64,000 nt of DNA from assembly GCF_018362995.1 (NCBI RefSeq), contig NZ_CP074372.1, forward strand, positions 1,054,001 to 1,118,000, read 5' to 3'. Below the pieces are notes generated by a model. That model saw only the letters and a program-made list of their open reading frames with translations, was not told the DNA's origin and did no database searches. Each line of letters begins with the position of its first letter. Position 1 is the first letter of the stretch. The stretch comes from Chryseobacterium indologenes. GTDB lineage: Bacteria > Bacteroidota > Bacteroidia > Flavobacteriales > Weeksellaceae. Below are positions 27,517 to 36,818 of this stretch, in pieces. A program made the position numbers and the translations under genes.

Positions 27517-28347
27517 ATGGCAATTTCCGATCAATTAACGCAAAGAATTCATCAGACCAAACAAAATAGTAATCATGGATTCTTTGATAAAATAAAGACC
27601 AAAAGATGGGTTAAGGATTTGTATGAAACACTTTTCCTTCCTCAGAATGATAATACTGAAGATCAGCTGAAAAGAAGTTTTGAAGCGCTGCGGGAAACTC
27701 TTTCAGAACAGATCAATACCGTAACAGGTGATCAGGACAGTACTGACAAACAGGTGAATCAGTTTTTTGAATCCCTGCCTGACCTTTATGATCAGTTGGT
27801 ACTGGATGCAAAATCTATTGTAGAATTTGATCCTGCGGCCGATTCTCTGGAAGAGGTCTATCTGGCATATCCCGGCTTTTTTGCTACTTATGTCTATCGT
27901 ATTTCGCACCAGTTATGGAGTCAGAAAGTGAAAATAGTACCACGCGTCATTTCAGAGTATGCCCACAGCAAAACAGGAATTGATATTCACCCGGGAGCCA
28001 CCATTGGAAAATCTTTTTTTATTGACCATGGGACAGGAATTGTAATCGGGGAGACAACGGTCATCGGGAATAATGTAAAAATCTATCAGGGAGTGACCCT
28101 AGGAGCCTTGAATGTTTCCAAAGAAAAAGCCCATCAGAAAAGGCATCCTAATATTGAAGATGATGTGATTATCTATTCTGGAGCAACCATTTTGGGTGGT
28201 GAAACTACCATAGGCAGAGAAAGCATTATCGGAGGAAATGTCTGGATAACACAGGATGTTCCAGCCAATTCATTGGTTTACCATAAAAGTGAAATAAAAA
28301 TAAAGGATAATACTTCATTACCGGAATCATTAACCTTTGTCATTTAA
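27517..28347 (+). CDS. cysE: Serine O-acetyltransferase
   Basis: A 276-residue acetyltransferase with an alpha-helical N-terminal region (residues 1-130) and a left-handed beta-helix made of hexapeptide repeats (from [20 protein letters not shown] through GVTLGA to [12 protein letters not shown]). The catalytic histidines are in DIHPGA and DHGTG. It makes O-acetylserine for the cysteine synthase encoded next. The long helical N-domain is the EpsC/flavobacterial form rather than the E. coli one. It starts 4 bases after cysN. Confidence 0.93.
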   Translation: MAISDQLTQRIHQTKQNSNHGFFDKIKTKRWVKDLYETLFLPQNDNTEDQLKRSFEALRETLSEQINTVTGDQDSTDKQVNQFFESLPDLYDQLVLDAKSIVEFDPAADSLEEVYLAYPGFFATYVYRISHQLWSQKVKIVPRVISEYAHSKTGIDIHPGATIGKSFFIDHGTGIVIGETTVIGNNVKIYQGVTLGALNVSKEKAHQKRHPNIEDDVIIYSGATILGGETTIGRESIIGGNVWITQDVPANSLVYHKSEIKIKDNTSLPESLTFVI

Positions 28348-28367
28348 AAAAACAAAAAAATAAAGAT

Positions 28368-29279
28368 ATGAGATTTCAGAACGCATTAGAAACGATTGGA
28401 AATACTCCCGTCGTAAAAATTAATAAATTATTCAATTCAGATCACGAAATCTGGATTAAACTTGAAAAAAGCAACCCTGGCGGAAGCATCAAAGACAGAA
28501 TTGGCCTAGCCATGATTGAAGATGCAGAAGCAAAAGGATTATTAAATAAAGACAGCACTATCATAGAACCTACCAGCGGAAATACAGGAATAGGTCTTGC
28601 ATTGGTGGCGGCAGTAAAAGGATATAAACTGATTCTTGTAATGCCCGAAAGCATGAGTATAGAACGCCGTAAAATTATGGAAGCTTACGGTGCCGAATTT
28701 GTGCTTACTCCACGAGAAAAAGGAATGAAGGGTGCTATCGAGAAAGCTAATGAATTGGCCGAAGAAACACCCAATTCATGGATTCCAAGACAGTTTGATA
28801 ACCCTGCCAATGTAAAAGTTCATGTTGAGACGACTGCTCAGGAAATTTTAAAAGACTTCCCGGATGGGCTCGACTATATCATTACCGGAGTAGGAACCGG
28901 AGGACATATCACCGGAATTGCAAAAACCGTCAAAGAAAAATATCCTAACGTAAAAGTATTCGCCGTAGAACCGGAATTATCTCCTGTTTTAAGCGGAGGA
29001 AGTCCTGCGCCACATCCATTACAGGGATTAGGAGCTGGATTTGTTCCTTCCATTCTGGATATTACCCTTTTAGATGGAGTAATTACAGTAGGTAAAGAAG
29101 AAGCCTATGAGTACGCTCTCAATGCAGCGAAAAAAGAAGGCCTTTTTGTGGGAGTTTCCACAGGAGCCGCTTTAGCAGCCATCGCAAAACATTTACCTGA
29201 AATACCACCTAACGCTAAAATCCTGACGATTAATTACGATACCGGAGAAAGGTATCTGTCTGTGGAAGGACTCTTCTAA
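28368..29279 (+). CDS. cysM: Cysteine synthase (O-acetylserine sulfhydrylase)
   Basis: A 303-residue PLP enzyme of fold type II. The PLP lysine is Lys42 in [11 protein letters not shown], the substrate loop is [12 protein letters not shown], and the phosphate-binding loop is [10 protein letters not shown]. It combines O-acetylserine with sulfide. The length and the [13 protein letters not shown] region suit either CysK or CysM, so the symbol is approximate. It is in the operon directly after the acetyltransferase. Confidence 0.92.
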   Translation: MRFQNALETIGNTPVVKINKLFNSDHEIWIKLEKSNPGGSIKDRIGLAMIEDAEAKGLLNKDSTIIEPTSGNTGIGLALVAAVKGYKLILVMPESMSIERRKIMEAYGAEFVLTPREKGMKGAIEKANELAEETPNSWIPRQFDNPANVKVHVETTAQEILKDFPDGLDYIITGVGTGGHITGIAKTVKEKYPNVKVFAVEPELSPVLSGGSPAPHPLQGLGAGFVPSILDITLLDGVITVGKEEAYEYALNAAKKEGLFVGVSTGAALAAIAKHLPEIPPNAKILTINYDTGERYLSVEGLF

Positions 29280-29302
29280 ATCCTTAATTAACATCTACTT
29301 CA

Positions 29303-30148
29303 ATGAAAACAAATATAAAATCACCAAAGGTATTCCTTATCGGTGCAGGGCCCGGCAACCCTGAACTGATCACTGTAAAAGCAGTAAAAGCGATAGAAGA
29401 AGCAGACGTCATTTTATGTGACCGCCTTGTAAGTCCTGAGATTCTGGAAACATACGTCAATAAAAATACAGAAATCATCTACGTTGGGAAAGAATGCAGC
29501 AAAAATGCTTCCACCCCTCAATCTCATATCAATACTTTGATGGTGGAATATGCCCGTCAGAACAAAACTATTGTAAGGCTGAAAGGAGGCGACGTTTCCA
29601 TATTCTCCAATATTCTGGATGAACTGCAGGCTTTAAAACAAAATCATATTCCTTACGAGATCATCCCGGGAATTACAGCCGCTTTAGGAGCAGCAGCATT
29701 TGCAGGGATGCCTTTAACGGCAAGAGAATACTCTACATCAGTTCGTTTTCTGACCTATTATAAATCAGAGATTGTAACCGAAGAATACTGGAAAGAGCTT
29801 GCTTTCACCAATGATACTCTTGTTTTCTACATGTCCAAAGGAAATCTTACTCCTCTTGTGGAAAAGCTTATACAGCTAGGGATTTCAAGTGATAAAAAAA
29901 TTGCAGTCATTGAACAGGCTACAACGCCTTATCAAAAGGTGTATACTTCATCTTTTGAGGATTTTAATGAAAAATTCGAAACCAAAACCTTTGCATCCCC
30001 TTCTCTGGTTGTGGTTGGAAAGATCGTCAATCTGCATGAAGAATTTTCATGGCTTGAAAATGCGGAAGAGGAAGGTCTTTACTTCAAATCAGTGGAAAAC
30101 GGAAGTCTAATCCCTACAACTCAAAATTTCTTTGAATATGCTGTCTGA
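29303..30148 (+). CDS. cobA: Uroporphyrinogen-III C-methyltransferase
   Basis: A 281-residue SAM-dependent methyltransferase of the SUMT family: VFLIGAGPGNPELITVKAV at the start, the ADVILCDRLVSPE motif, LKGGDVSIF and IIPGITAALGAAAFAGMPLT. It makes precorrin-2 for siroheme, the cofactor of the sulfite reductase encoded downstream. The later steps (dehydrogenation and iron insertion) are supplied by the N-domain of the fusion protein at 36819. Its end overlaps the start of cysJ by 11 bases. Confidence 0.94.
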   Translation: MKTNIKSPKVFLIGAGPGNPELITVKAVKAIEEADVILCDRLVSPEILETYVNKNTEIIYVGKECSKNASTPQSHINTLMVEYARQNKTIVRLKGGDVSIFSNILDELQALKQNHIPYEIIPGITAALGAAAFAGMPLTAREYSTSVRFLTYYKSEIVTEEYWKELAFTNDTLVFYMSKGNLTPLVEKLIQLGISSDKKIAVIEQATTPYQKVYTSSFEDFNEKFETKTFASPSLVVVGKIVNLHEEFSWLENAEEEGLYFKSVENGSLIPTTQNFFEYAV

Positions 30149-31850
30149 AACTAAATTAAATGTATTAAAACAAATCTCCGGAGACCTTTCCAGAGACGAA
30201 GCCATCTGGGCAAGCGGATATCTTGCGGGTATTGCCGGAGGAACTTCACTGACCGCTGTACTACCGCCACAGCAACTCAATAACAGCACTCAAAATGCTG
30301 TAAAAAAAATAACGCTGGCTTACGGAACAGAAACCGGAAACAGCAAAAAACTGGCTACAGCACTGGCAGGTATCGTGAAGAAAAAAGGACTTCAGGTTAA
30401 ACTTGCTGATCTTTCGCAATACAAACCTAAAGATCTGGCTAAAGAAGAATTCTTTTTCATTGTGATCAGCACTCAGGGAGAAGGGGAACCGCCAGCCCTT
30501 GCCAAAAAATTCTACGATTATATTCATGAAAATGAAATTGATCTCAGCGGATTGAAATATGGAGTACTGGCCTTGGGAGACAGCAGTTATCCGCTGTTCT
30601 GCCAAACCGGAGAAGATGTAGATTCACGTTTTGAAATATTAGGGGCACAGCGCATTATTCCAATCAGGAAATGCGATATAGACTATGAACAGGAAGCTTC
30701 TCACTGGATAGAACATGTAGTAGAAACGGTAAATAAAAATGCAGATCAGAGTTCAAAAAATGTTGCAGCACCAAAGGTTTCTACCGGAAGAAAGAAATAC
30801 CAGGGGAAAGTTTCAGCCATCATCAATCTGAACGATATTACTTCTGAAAAAGAAACCTATCATATTGAAATTGAAACAGAAGAAGCACTTACTTATCAAC
30901 CTGGAGCAGCTTTGGGAGTTATCCCGTTCAATTCAAAATCTGTAGTGGATGAAATTATTACGCTGACAGGAATTGATCCTCAGAAACAGATACAAACAGC
31001 TAAGGTTACAGCTTCTGTTGAAGTACTTTTACACAAACATCTTAACATCAGCTATTTACTCAAATCTGTTGTTGCACAATATGCAAAAATAACGGGACAT
31101 TCCATCCCGGAAGTGAGACTCAGCCTTCTAGATCTCCTCAGAATTTATCCCGTAAAAAATGCAGAGGAATTTGAAGAAATCTTACATATAGTAACCGCTC
31201 AGGCACCACGTCTGTATTCAATCTCATCCTCTCTGGAAGCACATGGTGACACGGAAATTCATATTACCGTTGCGAAATCAGAGTTCTTTATTGATCATCA
31301 GAAACACAACGGATTATGCAGTGGTTTTCTGAGTGAATTTAAAGAAGGAGAAGAGGTTGAATTTTATATTCAGGATGCAGGACACTTCAAACTTCCGGAA
31401 GCCGATAAAGACATCATTATGATAGGACCGGGAACAGGTATTGCGCCATTCAGATCTTTTCTTTGGGAACGTGATGCAACAGGTGCAGAAGGAAGAAACT
31501 GGCTGTTTTTCGGAGACAGGAATTTCGTTTCAGATTTTCTTTACCAGGCTGAACTTCAGGATTTCCTTAAAACAGGCAGCTTAACTCATTTAGATCTTGC
31601 TTTTTCCAGGGATACAAATGAAAAAATATATGTTCAGCACAGGTTGGAGCAAAAAGCTCAGGAAGTATTTTACTGGTTGGAAGGTGGTGCATCAGTATAC
31701 GTATGTGGCGCTAAAGAACCAATGGCCCGTGATGTGGAACAAACACTTCTGAACATTATTCAGAATGAAGGAAAACGCAGCAAAGAAGATGCTGTAAACT
31801 ATCTGGAAGAAATGGAGCTTGATGGCAGATATGCCAAAGATGTTTATTAG
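30138..31850 (+). CDS. cysJ: Sulfite reductase flavoprotein alpha-component
   Basis: A 570-residue diflavin reductase. The N-terminal flavodoxin domain begins ITLAYGTETGNSKKLA (about residue 58) and has STQGEGEPPALAKKFYDYI and LALGDSSYPLFC. The C-terminal FAD/NADPH module has APRLYSISSS, GPGTGIAPFRSFLWER and the VYVCGAKEPMARDVE NADPH region. It passes electrons from NADPH to CysI. The ATG at 30138 was chosen; a TTG six bases earlier adds two residues. Confidence 0.95.
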   Translation: MLSETKLNVLKQISGDLSRDEAIWASGYLAGIAGGTSLTAVLPPQQLNNSTQNAVKKITLAYGTETGNSKKLATALAGIVKKKGLQVKLADLSQYKPKDLAKEEFFFIVISTQGEGEPPALAKKFYDYIHENEIDLSGLKYGVLALGDSSYPLFCQTGEDVDSRFEILGAQRIIPIRKCDIDYEQEASHWIEHVVETVNKNADQSSKNVAAPKVSTGRKKYQGKVSAIINLNDITSEKETYHIEIETEEALTYQPGAALGVIPFNSKSVVDEIITLTGIDPQKQIQTAKVTASVEVLLHKHLNISYLLKSVVAQYAKITGHSIPEVRLSLLDLLRIYPVKNAEEFEEILHIVTAQAPRLYSISSSLEAHGDTEIHITVAKSEFFIDHQKHNGLCSGFLSEFKEGEEVEFYIQDAGHFKLPEADKDIIMIGPGTGIAPFRSFLWERDATGAEGRNWLFFGDRNFVSDFLYQAELQDFLKTGSLTHLDLAFSRDTNEKIYVQHRLEQKAQEVFYWLEGGASVYVCGAKEPMARDVEQTLLNIIQNEGKRSKEDAVNYLEEMELDGRYAKDVY

Positions 31851-31892
31851 ACAGAATAAAGAAGTATTCGTAAAAAATTAAAGGAAACATTT

Positions 31893-33569
31893 ATGAACAA
31901 CGATAAAGAAAACCTTTCACCGGTAGAAAGGATTAAAACCAGCAGTAATGGGCTCAGAGGATCTTTAAAAGAGAGCCTTGCTGATCAATTTACCGGAGCT
32001 ATCCGGGAAGATGACCAAACTTTGATCAAATTCCATGGAATGTACCAGCAGGACGACAGAGACCGAAGGGAAGAGCGTGTCTCCAAAAAACTGGAATGGC
32101 TGTATTCTTATATGATCAGATTGAGACTTCCCGGTGGCTTTTTAACTCCGGAACAATGGGTAGGATTGAATGAAAAAGCAGAAGATCATTCTACAGGAAC
32201 CATTAAAGTAACCACAAGACAAACCATTCAGCTGCATGGGATTTTAAAATCGCATTTAAGACCTACCATTCAGAGCTTCAATCTGCAGCATCTGGATTCT
32301 ATTGCAGCCTGTGGAGATGTCAACAGAAATGTTACCTGTACAGCCAATCCTTCAGAATCCCCTTTACAGCAGGAAGCTTACGAGCTGGCAGGAAAAATCA
32401 GTGAAATGTGCCTTCCAAAAACCAAATCTTACTACGATATCTGGATTGATGATGAACTTTTGGTTGATCGTAAAGCTGAAGAAGATCCGTTATACCAGGA
32501 CAGATATCTTCCAAGAAAACTGAAAATAGGAATTGCTGTTCCGCCAAATAACGATGTAGATGTATTTATCAATGATATTGCATTGATCGCCATTATTGAG
32601 AATGATAAAATTGTGGGTTACAATATTGCTGCCGGAGGCGGACTGGGAGCCACTCACGGAAATGAAGCCACGTATGCCCGTCTTGCATCAATCCTTGGAT
32701 TTGTGGATACGGAAGAAAAAGTATTAAAAGCCGTCTACGAAATCATCACGGTTCAAAGAGACTTTGGAAACAGAAGCGACCGAAAATTATCAAGGTTAAA
32801 ATATACGATTGATAAATTGGGTATCAACCAGTACAGAGCTGAAGTAGAAAAAAGAACGGGATTCAGTTTTGAACCGGCCCGTGAATTTACATTTACACAA
32901 AGAAAAGACCGCTACGGCTGGATCCAGAATCACGAAGGAAAATGGTTCTATACTGTATTTGTAGAGCATGGAAGAATCCTTAATACAGCTGAATATCCTT
33001 TAAAATCAGGATTATTAAAAATTGCACAGACTGGTAAAGCCAATTTCCGTTTTACCTGCAACCAGAACCTTATCCTAGCTGATATTGATGAAAAAGATAA
33101 AGCTGAAATTGAATCTGTCTTAAAAGAACACGGAATCTTTGATAATACAAACGGTGCAAGCGCCTTACGTAAAAATTCTGTTGCCTGCGTAGCTTTGAAT
33201 ACCTGTTCACTGGCTTTAGCGGAAGCTCAACGTTATCTTCCTTCTCTGGTCACAAAAATAGAACCTATCCTTGAGAAACATGGTCTTTTGGAAGAAGATA
33301 TTACAATCCGTATGACCGGCTGTCCTAACGGTTGCGGAAGATCTCCCAATGCGGAAATAGGATTTGTAGGAACAGCCTATGGAAAATATAATCTTCACAT
33401 CGGAGGAGACCGTTTAGGAATGCGATTGAATACAAAGTTTAAAGAAAATATAGGGGAGGAAGAGATTCTTACCACGCTGGATGAGCTTTTCGGGATTTAT
33501 GTACAGAAAAGACTTGTAGAGGAAACATTTGGTGATTTTTCATACCGTTACTTACACACCTTAAATTAA
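31893..33569 (+). CDS. cysI: Sulfite reductase hemoprotein beta-component
   Basis: A 558-residue siroheme/[4Fe-4S] enzyme with two ferredoxin-like NIR_SIR repeats. The siroheme-binding arginines lie in the VTTRQTIQLHG and GDVNRNVTCT segments. The cluster ligands are in CVALNTC and TGCPNGCG (Cx5C and Cx3C). It reduces sulfite to sulfide with six electrons from CysJ. It is the last gene of the compact cysH-cysI block. Confidence 0.96.
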   Translation: MNNDKENLSPVERIKTSSNGLRGSLKESLADQFTGAIREDDQTLIKFHGMYQQDDRDRREERVSKKLEWLYSYMIRLRLPGGFLTPEQWVGLNEKAEDHSTGTIKVTTRQTIQLHGILKSHLRPTIQSFNLQHLDSIAACGDVNRNVTCTANPSESPLQQEAYELAGKISEMCLPKTKSYYDIWIDDELLVDRKAEEDPLYQDRYLPRKLKIGIAVPPNNDVDVFINDIALIAIIENDKIVGYNIAAGGGLGATHGNEATYARLASILGFVDTEEKVLKAVYEIITVQRDFGNRSDRKLSRLKYTIDKLGINQYRAEVEKRTGFSFEPAREFTFTQRKDRYGWIQNHEGKWFYTVFVEHGRILNTAEYPLKSGLLKIAQTGKANFRFTCNQNLILADIDEKDKAEIESVLKEHGIFDNTNGASALRKNSVACVALNTCSLALAEAQRYLPSLVTKIEPILEKHGLLEEDITIRMTGCPNGCGRSPNAEIGFVGTAYGKYNLHIGGDRLGMRLNTKFKENIGEEEILTTLDELFGIYVQKRLVEETFGDFSYRYLHTLN

Positions 33570-33727
33570 TTATATGGCTAATTTTCATTATGATCTGAAA
33601 AAAAACAAAAATAATCAACCTCTTCTTTTAGGCAGACGAATGTGTATGTGTTGTTGATTCTCAAATAACAATACATACAAAGCTGTTTCAACTTTTTGAA
33701 CCATGAGAAAAAGTTAATACGACATCC

Positions 33728-33759
33728 TGTCATTGCGAACCAAAGGTGAAGCAATCTCA
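33728..33759. repeat. REP-like sequence (TGTCATTGCGAA type)
   Basis: The sequence opens TGTCATTGCGAACCAAAGG and ends GAAGCAATCTCA. It resembles the dispersed TGTCATTCTGA...GAATCTC elements at 2509 and 40405. It lies in the gene-free stretch 33570-33924, which also holds the 57-bp element at 33778 and otherwise shows no gene. Confidence 0.55.
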
Positions 33760-33777
33760 GCATTATATTAACGGCTT

Positions 33778-33834
33778 AAACCACCCCGTCAAAAATTCAA
33801 TGAATTTTTGCCACCCCTCCAGAGGAGGGGAATT
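33778..33834. repeat. Dispersed 57-bp palindromic element, copy 3
   Basis: It has the same orientation as 8878-8934, from AAACCACCCCGTCAAAAATT to GAGGGGAATT, with the central AATTCAATGAATTTTTG. The similarity to copy 1 continues about 15 bases further (AGCCCTTCAATTG against AGCCGTTCAATTC). Confidence 0.75.
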
Positions 33835-33924
33835 CTAAGCCCTTCAATTGTAACATAAAAACGATATTGAAGATTTCATCATTAAAGGTGAAAAGTTCAG
33901 ACAGCTTCATTCTCAACCTAAAAA

Positions 33925-36813
33925 ATGAAGAAAAAAATGAAAAACAAAAAGCAGGGAAATTTTCTACCTAAAGCAGGTATTATAGCATTTACATTTCTAT
34001 TTTTTAACCTTGCAGAAGCACAGCAGCAGCTTATAGAGCTTAGCGGAAGCATCAAAAATACAGGAACACACAAAGGTCTCGATTCTGTAAAAGTACAGAT
34101 AGAAAATACACAGGACACCGCATTAACCGATCAATCGGGTAATTTTAAGCTCAGAACAAGGGTTACTATTCCATTCAGAGTGGTTATTCAGAAAGACGGA
34201 TTCAGCAGCCAGACGGTTGAAATCCTTTCACCTTCCAACAAAATAACGGTGGGACTTAATCCTCAGAACACCATCATTGATGATGTCGTGATTTCAGCCT
34301 CCAGAGTTCCTGAAAAAATATTAAGATCACCGATCGCCATTGAAAAAATTGATATCAAAACAATCAGGGAAAGTCCGGCAGCTTCGTTTTATGAAACCCT
34401 GGAAAATGTAAAAGGGTTACAGCTTTTAACGTCCAGTCTTACCTTAAAAATCCCCAATTCAAGAGGATTTAACTCGCCTAATAATTTCCGTTTTATGCAG
34501 TTGGTAGATGGTGTAGATGTACAGTCGGCAACGCTGGGCGTACCATTGGGAAATGCAATAGGCCCTACAGAACTGGATATCCAGTCAATGGAAGTAACCC
34601 CGGGAGCCGCTTCAGCACTGTACGGAATGAATGCCATTAACGGACTGGCGAGTTTACAGACCAAAGATCCGTTTACTTCTGAAGGAATAAGTGTTTATTT
34701 CCGTGGCGGAGTGAATCATGTAGATAATGTTAACCATAAAATAAGTTCCCTGGGAGAAAGTGCCATCCGTTTTGCAAAAGTGATTAATAAAAACTTTGCA
34801 GTGAAGGTGAATGCTTCCTATTTCAGCGGAACAGACTGGATTTCCAATAATCTGACTGATCAGAATCCCGGTCCATTGGTAACAGCCAATCCTAATTTTT
34901 CGCTGGCCAATAATCCGGCTGAAGACCTCTGGAATAAATACGGTGACGAAAGAAACAACCGTTTTGCCGTAAAAGTGGATTACAACGGTAAACCTACTAC
35001 ATTCAACGTTTCCAGAACAGGATATCTTGAGAAAGATCTTGTGAGTCCTGATGTGAAGAATATCAAATTCGATGCAGGATTATATTACCGTTTCGGAGAC
35101 CAGTGGAGAACTTCTTACGTGTATCGTTACGGTTTGCTGGACGGAACTTTCCAGAGAGGAAATAAAATCCGCTTGCAAAACGCTACGGTTCAGAACCATA
35201 AAGTAGAACTGACAGGAAGAGAGTTAACTTTCAGAGCATATGTATCCATCGAAAATACGGGAGATTCTTATAACCTGAAGCCTTTGGCAGACAATCTGGA
35301 CCTTACGAATCTTTCCAATACCAACTGGAAAAATATATTTCAAACTGCTCTTCAGAACAGCTTAAATGCTGGAACCAATCTTAATGACGCATTTATTCTC
35401 GCCCGTCAGGAAGCTGATAAAAACAGGGCAGTTCCCGGAACCACAGCCTTTGAACAGTTAAAAAACACCATTATCGGAATCAATAACTGGGATTCAGCCA
35501 ATGCAGGAGTAGCTGGAGCTCCGGCAACAGGAGGAGCAAAGCTTGAACAGAAATCCCGCTTTTATCAGGGTGAGCTTACCTATGATTTCAGCAGATTTGT
35601 GAAAATTTTCAGCCTTCTGGCTGGTGTGGATTACCGACTGTATAGCATTACTCCGGATGGAAATAACTTTGTTGATTTCAACCGTCCTGTGAGTGAAAGA
35701 AATATTCCTTTAGCCAACGGCACCTTCGGGAAAGATGTGATCTATCAGAAATATGGTGCTTTTGCACAGATTACGAAGCTTTTCTTTGATGATAAATTAA
35801 AAATCAATGCCGCTTTACGTGTCGACAGAAATCCGGAGTTTGAAGCAAAGCTCAATCCAAGGATCAGCGTGGTGTATTCCCCTGTTAAAGAACATAACTT
35901 CAGGGCATCTTTTCAAAACGGATATCGTTTCCCTTCGTTATTTGAAGCACTTTCTTTCGTGAACAACGGGAATGTAAGAAGAGTAGGAGGTCTTTCAAAA
36001 GTAAATGACGGATTAGGTTATCTGGAAAATTCTTATACACTGGCTTCTATTGACCAGTTTACCTCAGCGGTAAATGCAGATGTGGATGCAGGAAAAACCC
36101 AAAGCCAGGCTGCTCAGGATAATAAACAGCTTTTAACGGTAGCCAGTTTACAAAAACTACAGCCGGAAAAAATCAATTCATTTGAAGTAGGATATAAGTC
36201 TGTGTTTTTCAATAATAAACTGGTGCTGGACTGGGATTTCTATTACAATATCTACGAAGGATTCCTGGGGCAGGTAGAAGTGGCTGTTCCAAAAAACAGC
36301 CAGGTGGGAAGCAATGCAGCCGTACTTGCGATGCTCGACAGAAGTAAACAGGACAGATACAGGGTTTATACCAACAGTAACAGCACTTACAAAAGTTATG
36401 GAACCTCTTTGGGAGTCCGGTATAATATTACAGGAAACTATAATATCAATACCAATGTTTCTTATAACGATCTTGCATCCAACAATACCTCAGACCTCTT
36501 TATTACTGCATTCAACACTCCGAAATGGATGGTAAACGTAAGTGTTGGTAACAGAGAAATCGTCAAAAACATAGGGTTTACCATTGTAGGAAGATGGCAG
36601 AGTGGCTTTACATGGGAAAGTCCTTTGGCATCAGGACCCATTCCGGCTTATTATACGATTGATGCACAGGCAACATGGAAACTTCCTGAAATTCATGCGA
36701 ATATTAAAATTGGAGCTACCAATTTACTTAACCGCCGTTATTTCCAGTATGCAGCTGGCCCTGAAATCGGAGGCCTGTATTATCTCGCTTTTACGTATGA
36801 CTTAAAACTGTAA
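33925..36813 (+). CDS. TonB-dependent receptor linked to sulfur assimilation genes
   Basis: A 962-residue outer-membrane receptor. A basic N-terminus and signal peptide (cleavage near LAEAQ) are followed by a carboxypeptidase-regulatory-like domain (about residues 36-120), a plug (from about 125, DVVISASRVPEKILRSPIAI and the QLVDGVD motif), and a barrel with the C-terminal signature EIGGLYYLAFTYDLKL. It ends five bases before the siroheme/transporter fusion gene, so they are co-transcribed. That context suggests uptake of a sulfur compound (sulfonate, sulfate ester or similar) rather than iron, but the substrate is inferred. A promoter of its own is likely, as 355 bases separate it from cysI. 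Confidence 0.92.
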   Translation: MKKKMKNKKQGNFLPKAGIIAFTFLFFNLAEAQQQLIELSGSIKNTGTHKGLDSVKVQIENTQDTALTDQSGNFKLRTRVTIPFRVVIQKDGFSSQTVEILSPSNKITVGLNPQNTIIDDVVISASRVPEKILRSPIAIEKIDIKTIRESPAASFYETLENVKGLQLLTSSLTLKIPNSRGFNSPNNFRFMQLVDGVDVQSATLGVPLGNAIGPTELDIQSMEVTPGAASALYGMNAINGLASLQTKDPFTSEGISVYFRGGVNHVDNVNHKISSLGESAIRFAKVINKNFAVKVNASYFSGTDWISNNLTDQNPGPLVTANPNFSLANNPAEDLWNKYGDERNNRFAVKVDYNGKPTTFNVSRTGYLEKDLVSPDVKNIKFDAGLYYRFGDQWRTSYVYRYGLLDGTFQRGNKIRLQNATVQNHKVELTGRELTFRAYVSIENTGDSYNLKPLADNLDLTNLSNTNWKNIFQTALQNSLNAGTNLNDAFILARQEADKNRAVPGTTAFEQLKNTIIGINNWDSANAGVAGAPATGGAKLEQKSRFYQGELTYDFSRFVKIFSLLAGVDYRLYSITPDGNNFVDFNRPVSERNIPLANGTFGKDVIYQKYGAFAQITKLFFDDKLKINAALRVDRNPEFEAKLNPRISVVYSPVKEHNFRASFQNGYRFPSLFEALSFVNNGNVRRVGGLSKVNDGLGYLENSYTLASIDQFTSAVNADVDAGKTQSQAAQDNKQLLTVASLQKLQPEKINSFEVGYKSVFFNNKLVLDWDFYYNIYEGFLGQVEVAVPKNSQVGSNAAVLAMLDRSKQDRYRVYTNSNSTYKSYGTSLGVRYNITGNYNINTNVSYNDLASNNTSDLFITAFNTPKWMVNVSVGNREIVKNIGFTIVGRWQSGFTWESPLASGPIPAYYTIDAQATWKLPEIHANIKIGATNLLNRRYFQYAAGPEIGGLYYLAFTYDLKL

Positions 36814-36818
36814 TCAGG

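Noticed and set aside
33570-33924. A small gene in the gap after cysI
   Set aside because: Only short frames without similarity or a start signal were seen; the space is taken by repeat elements.
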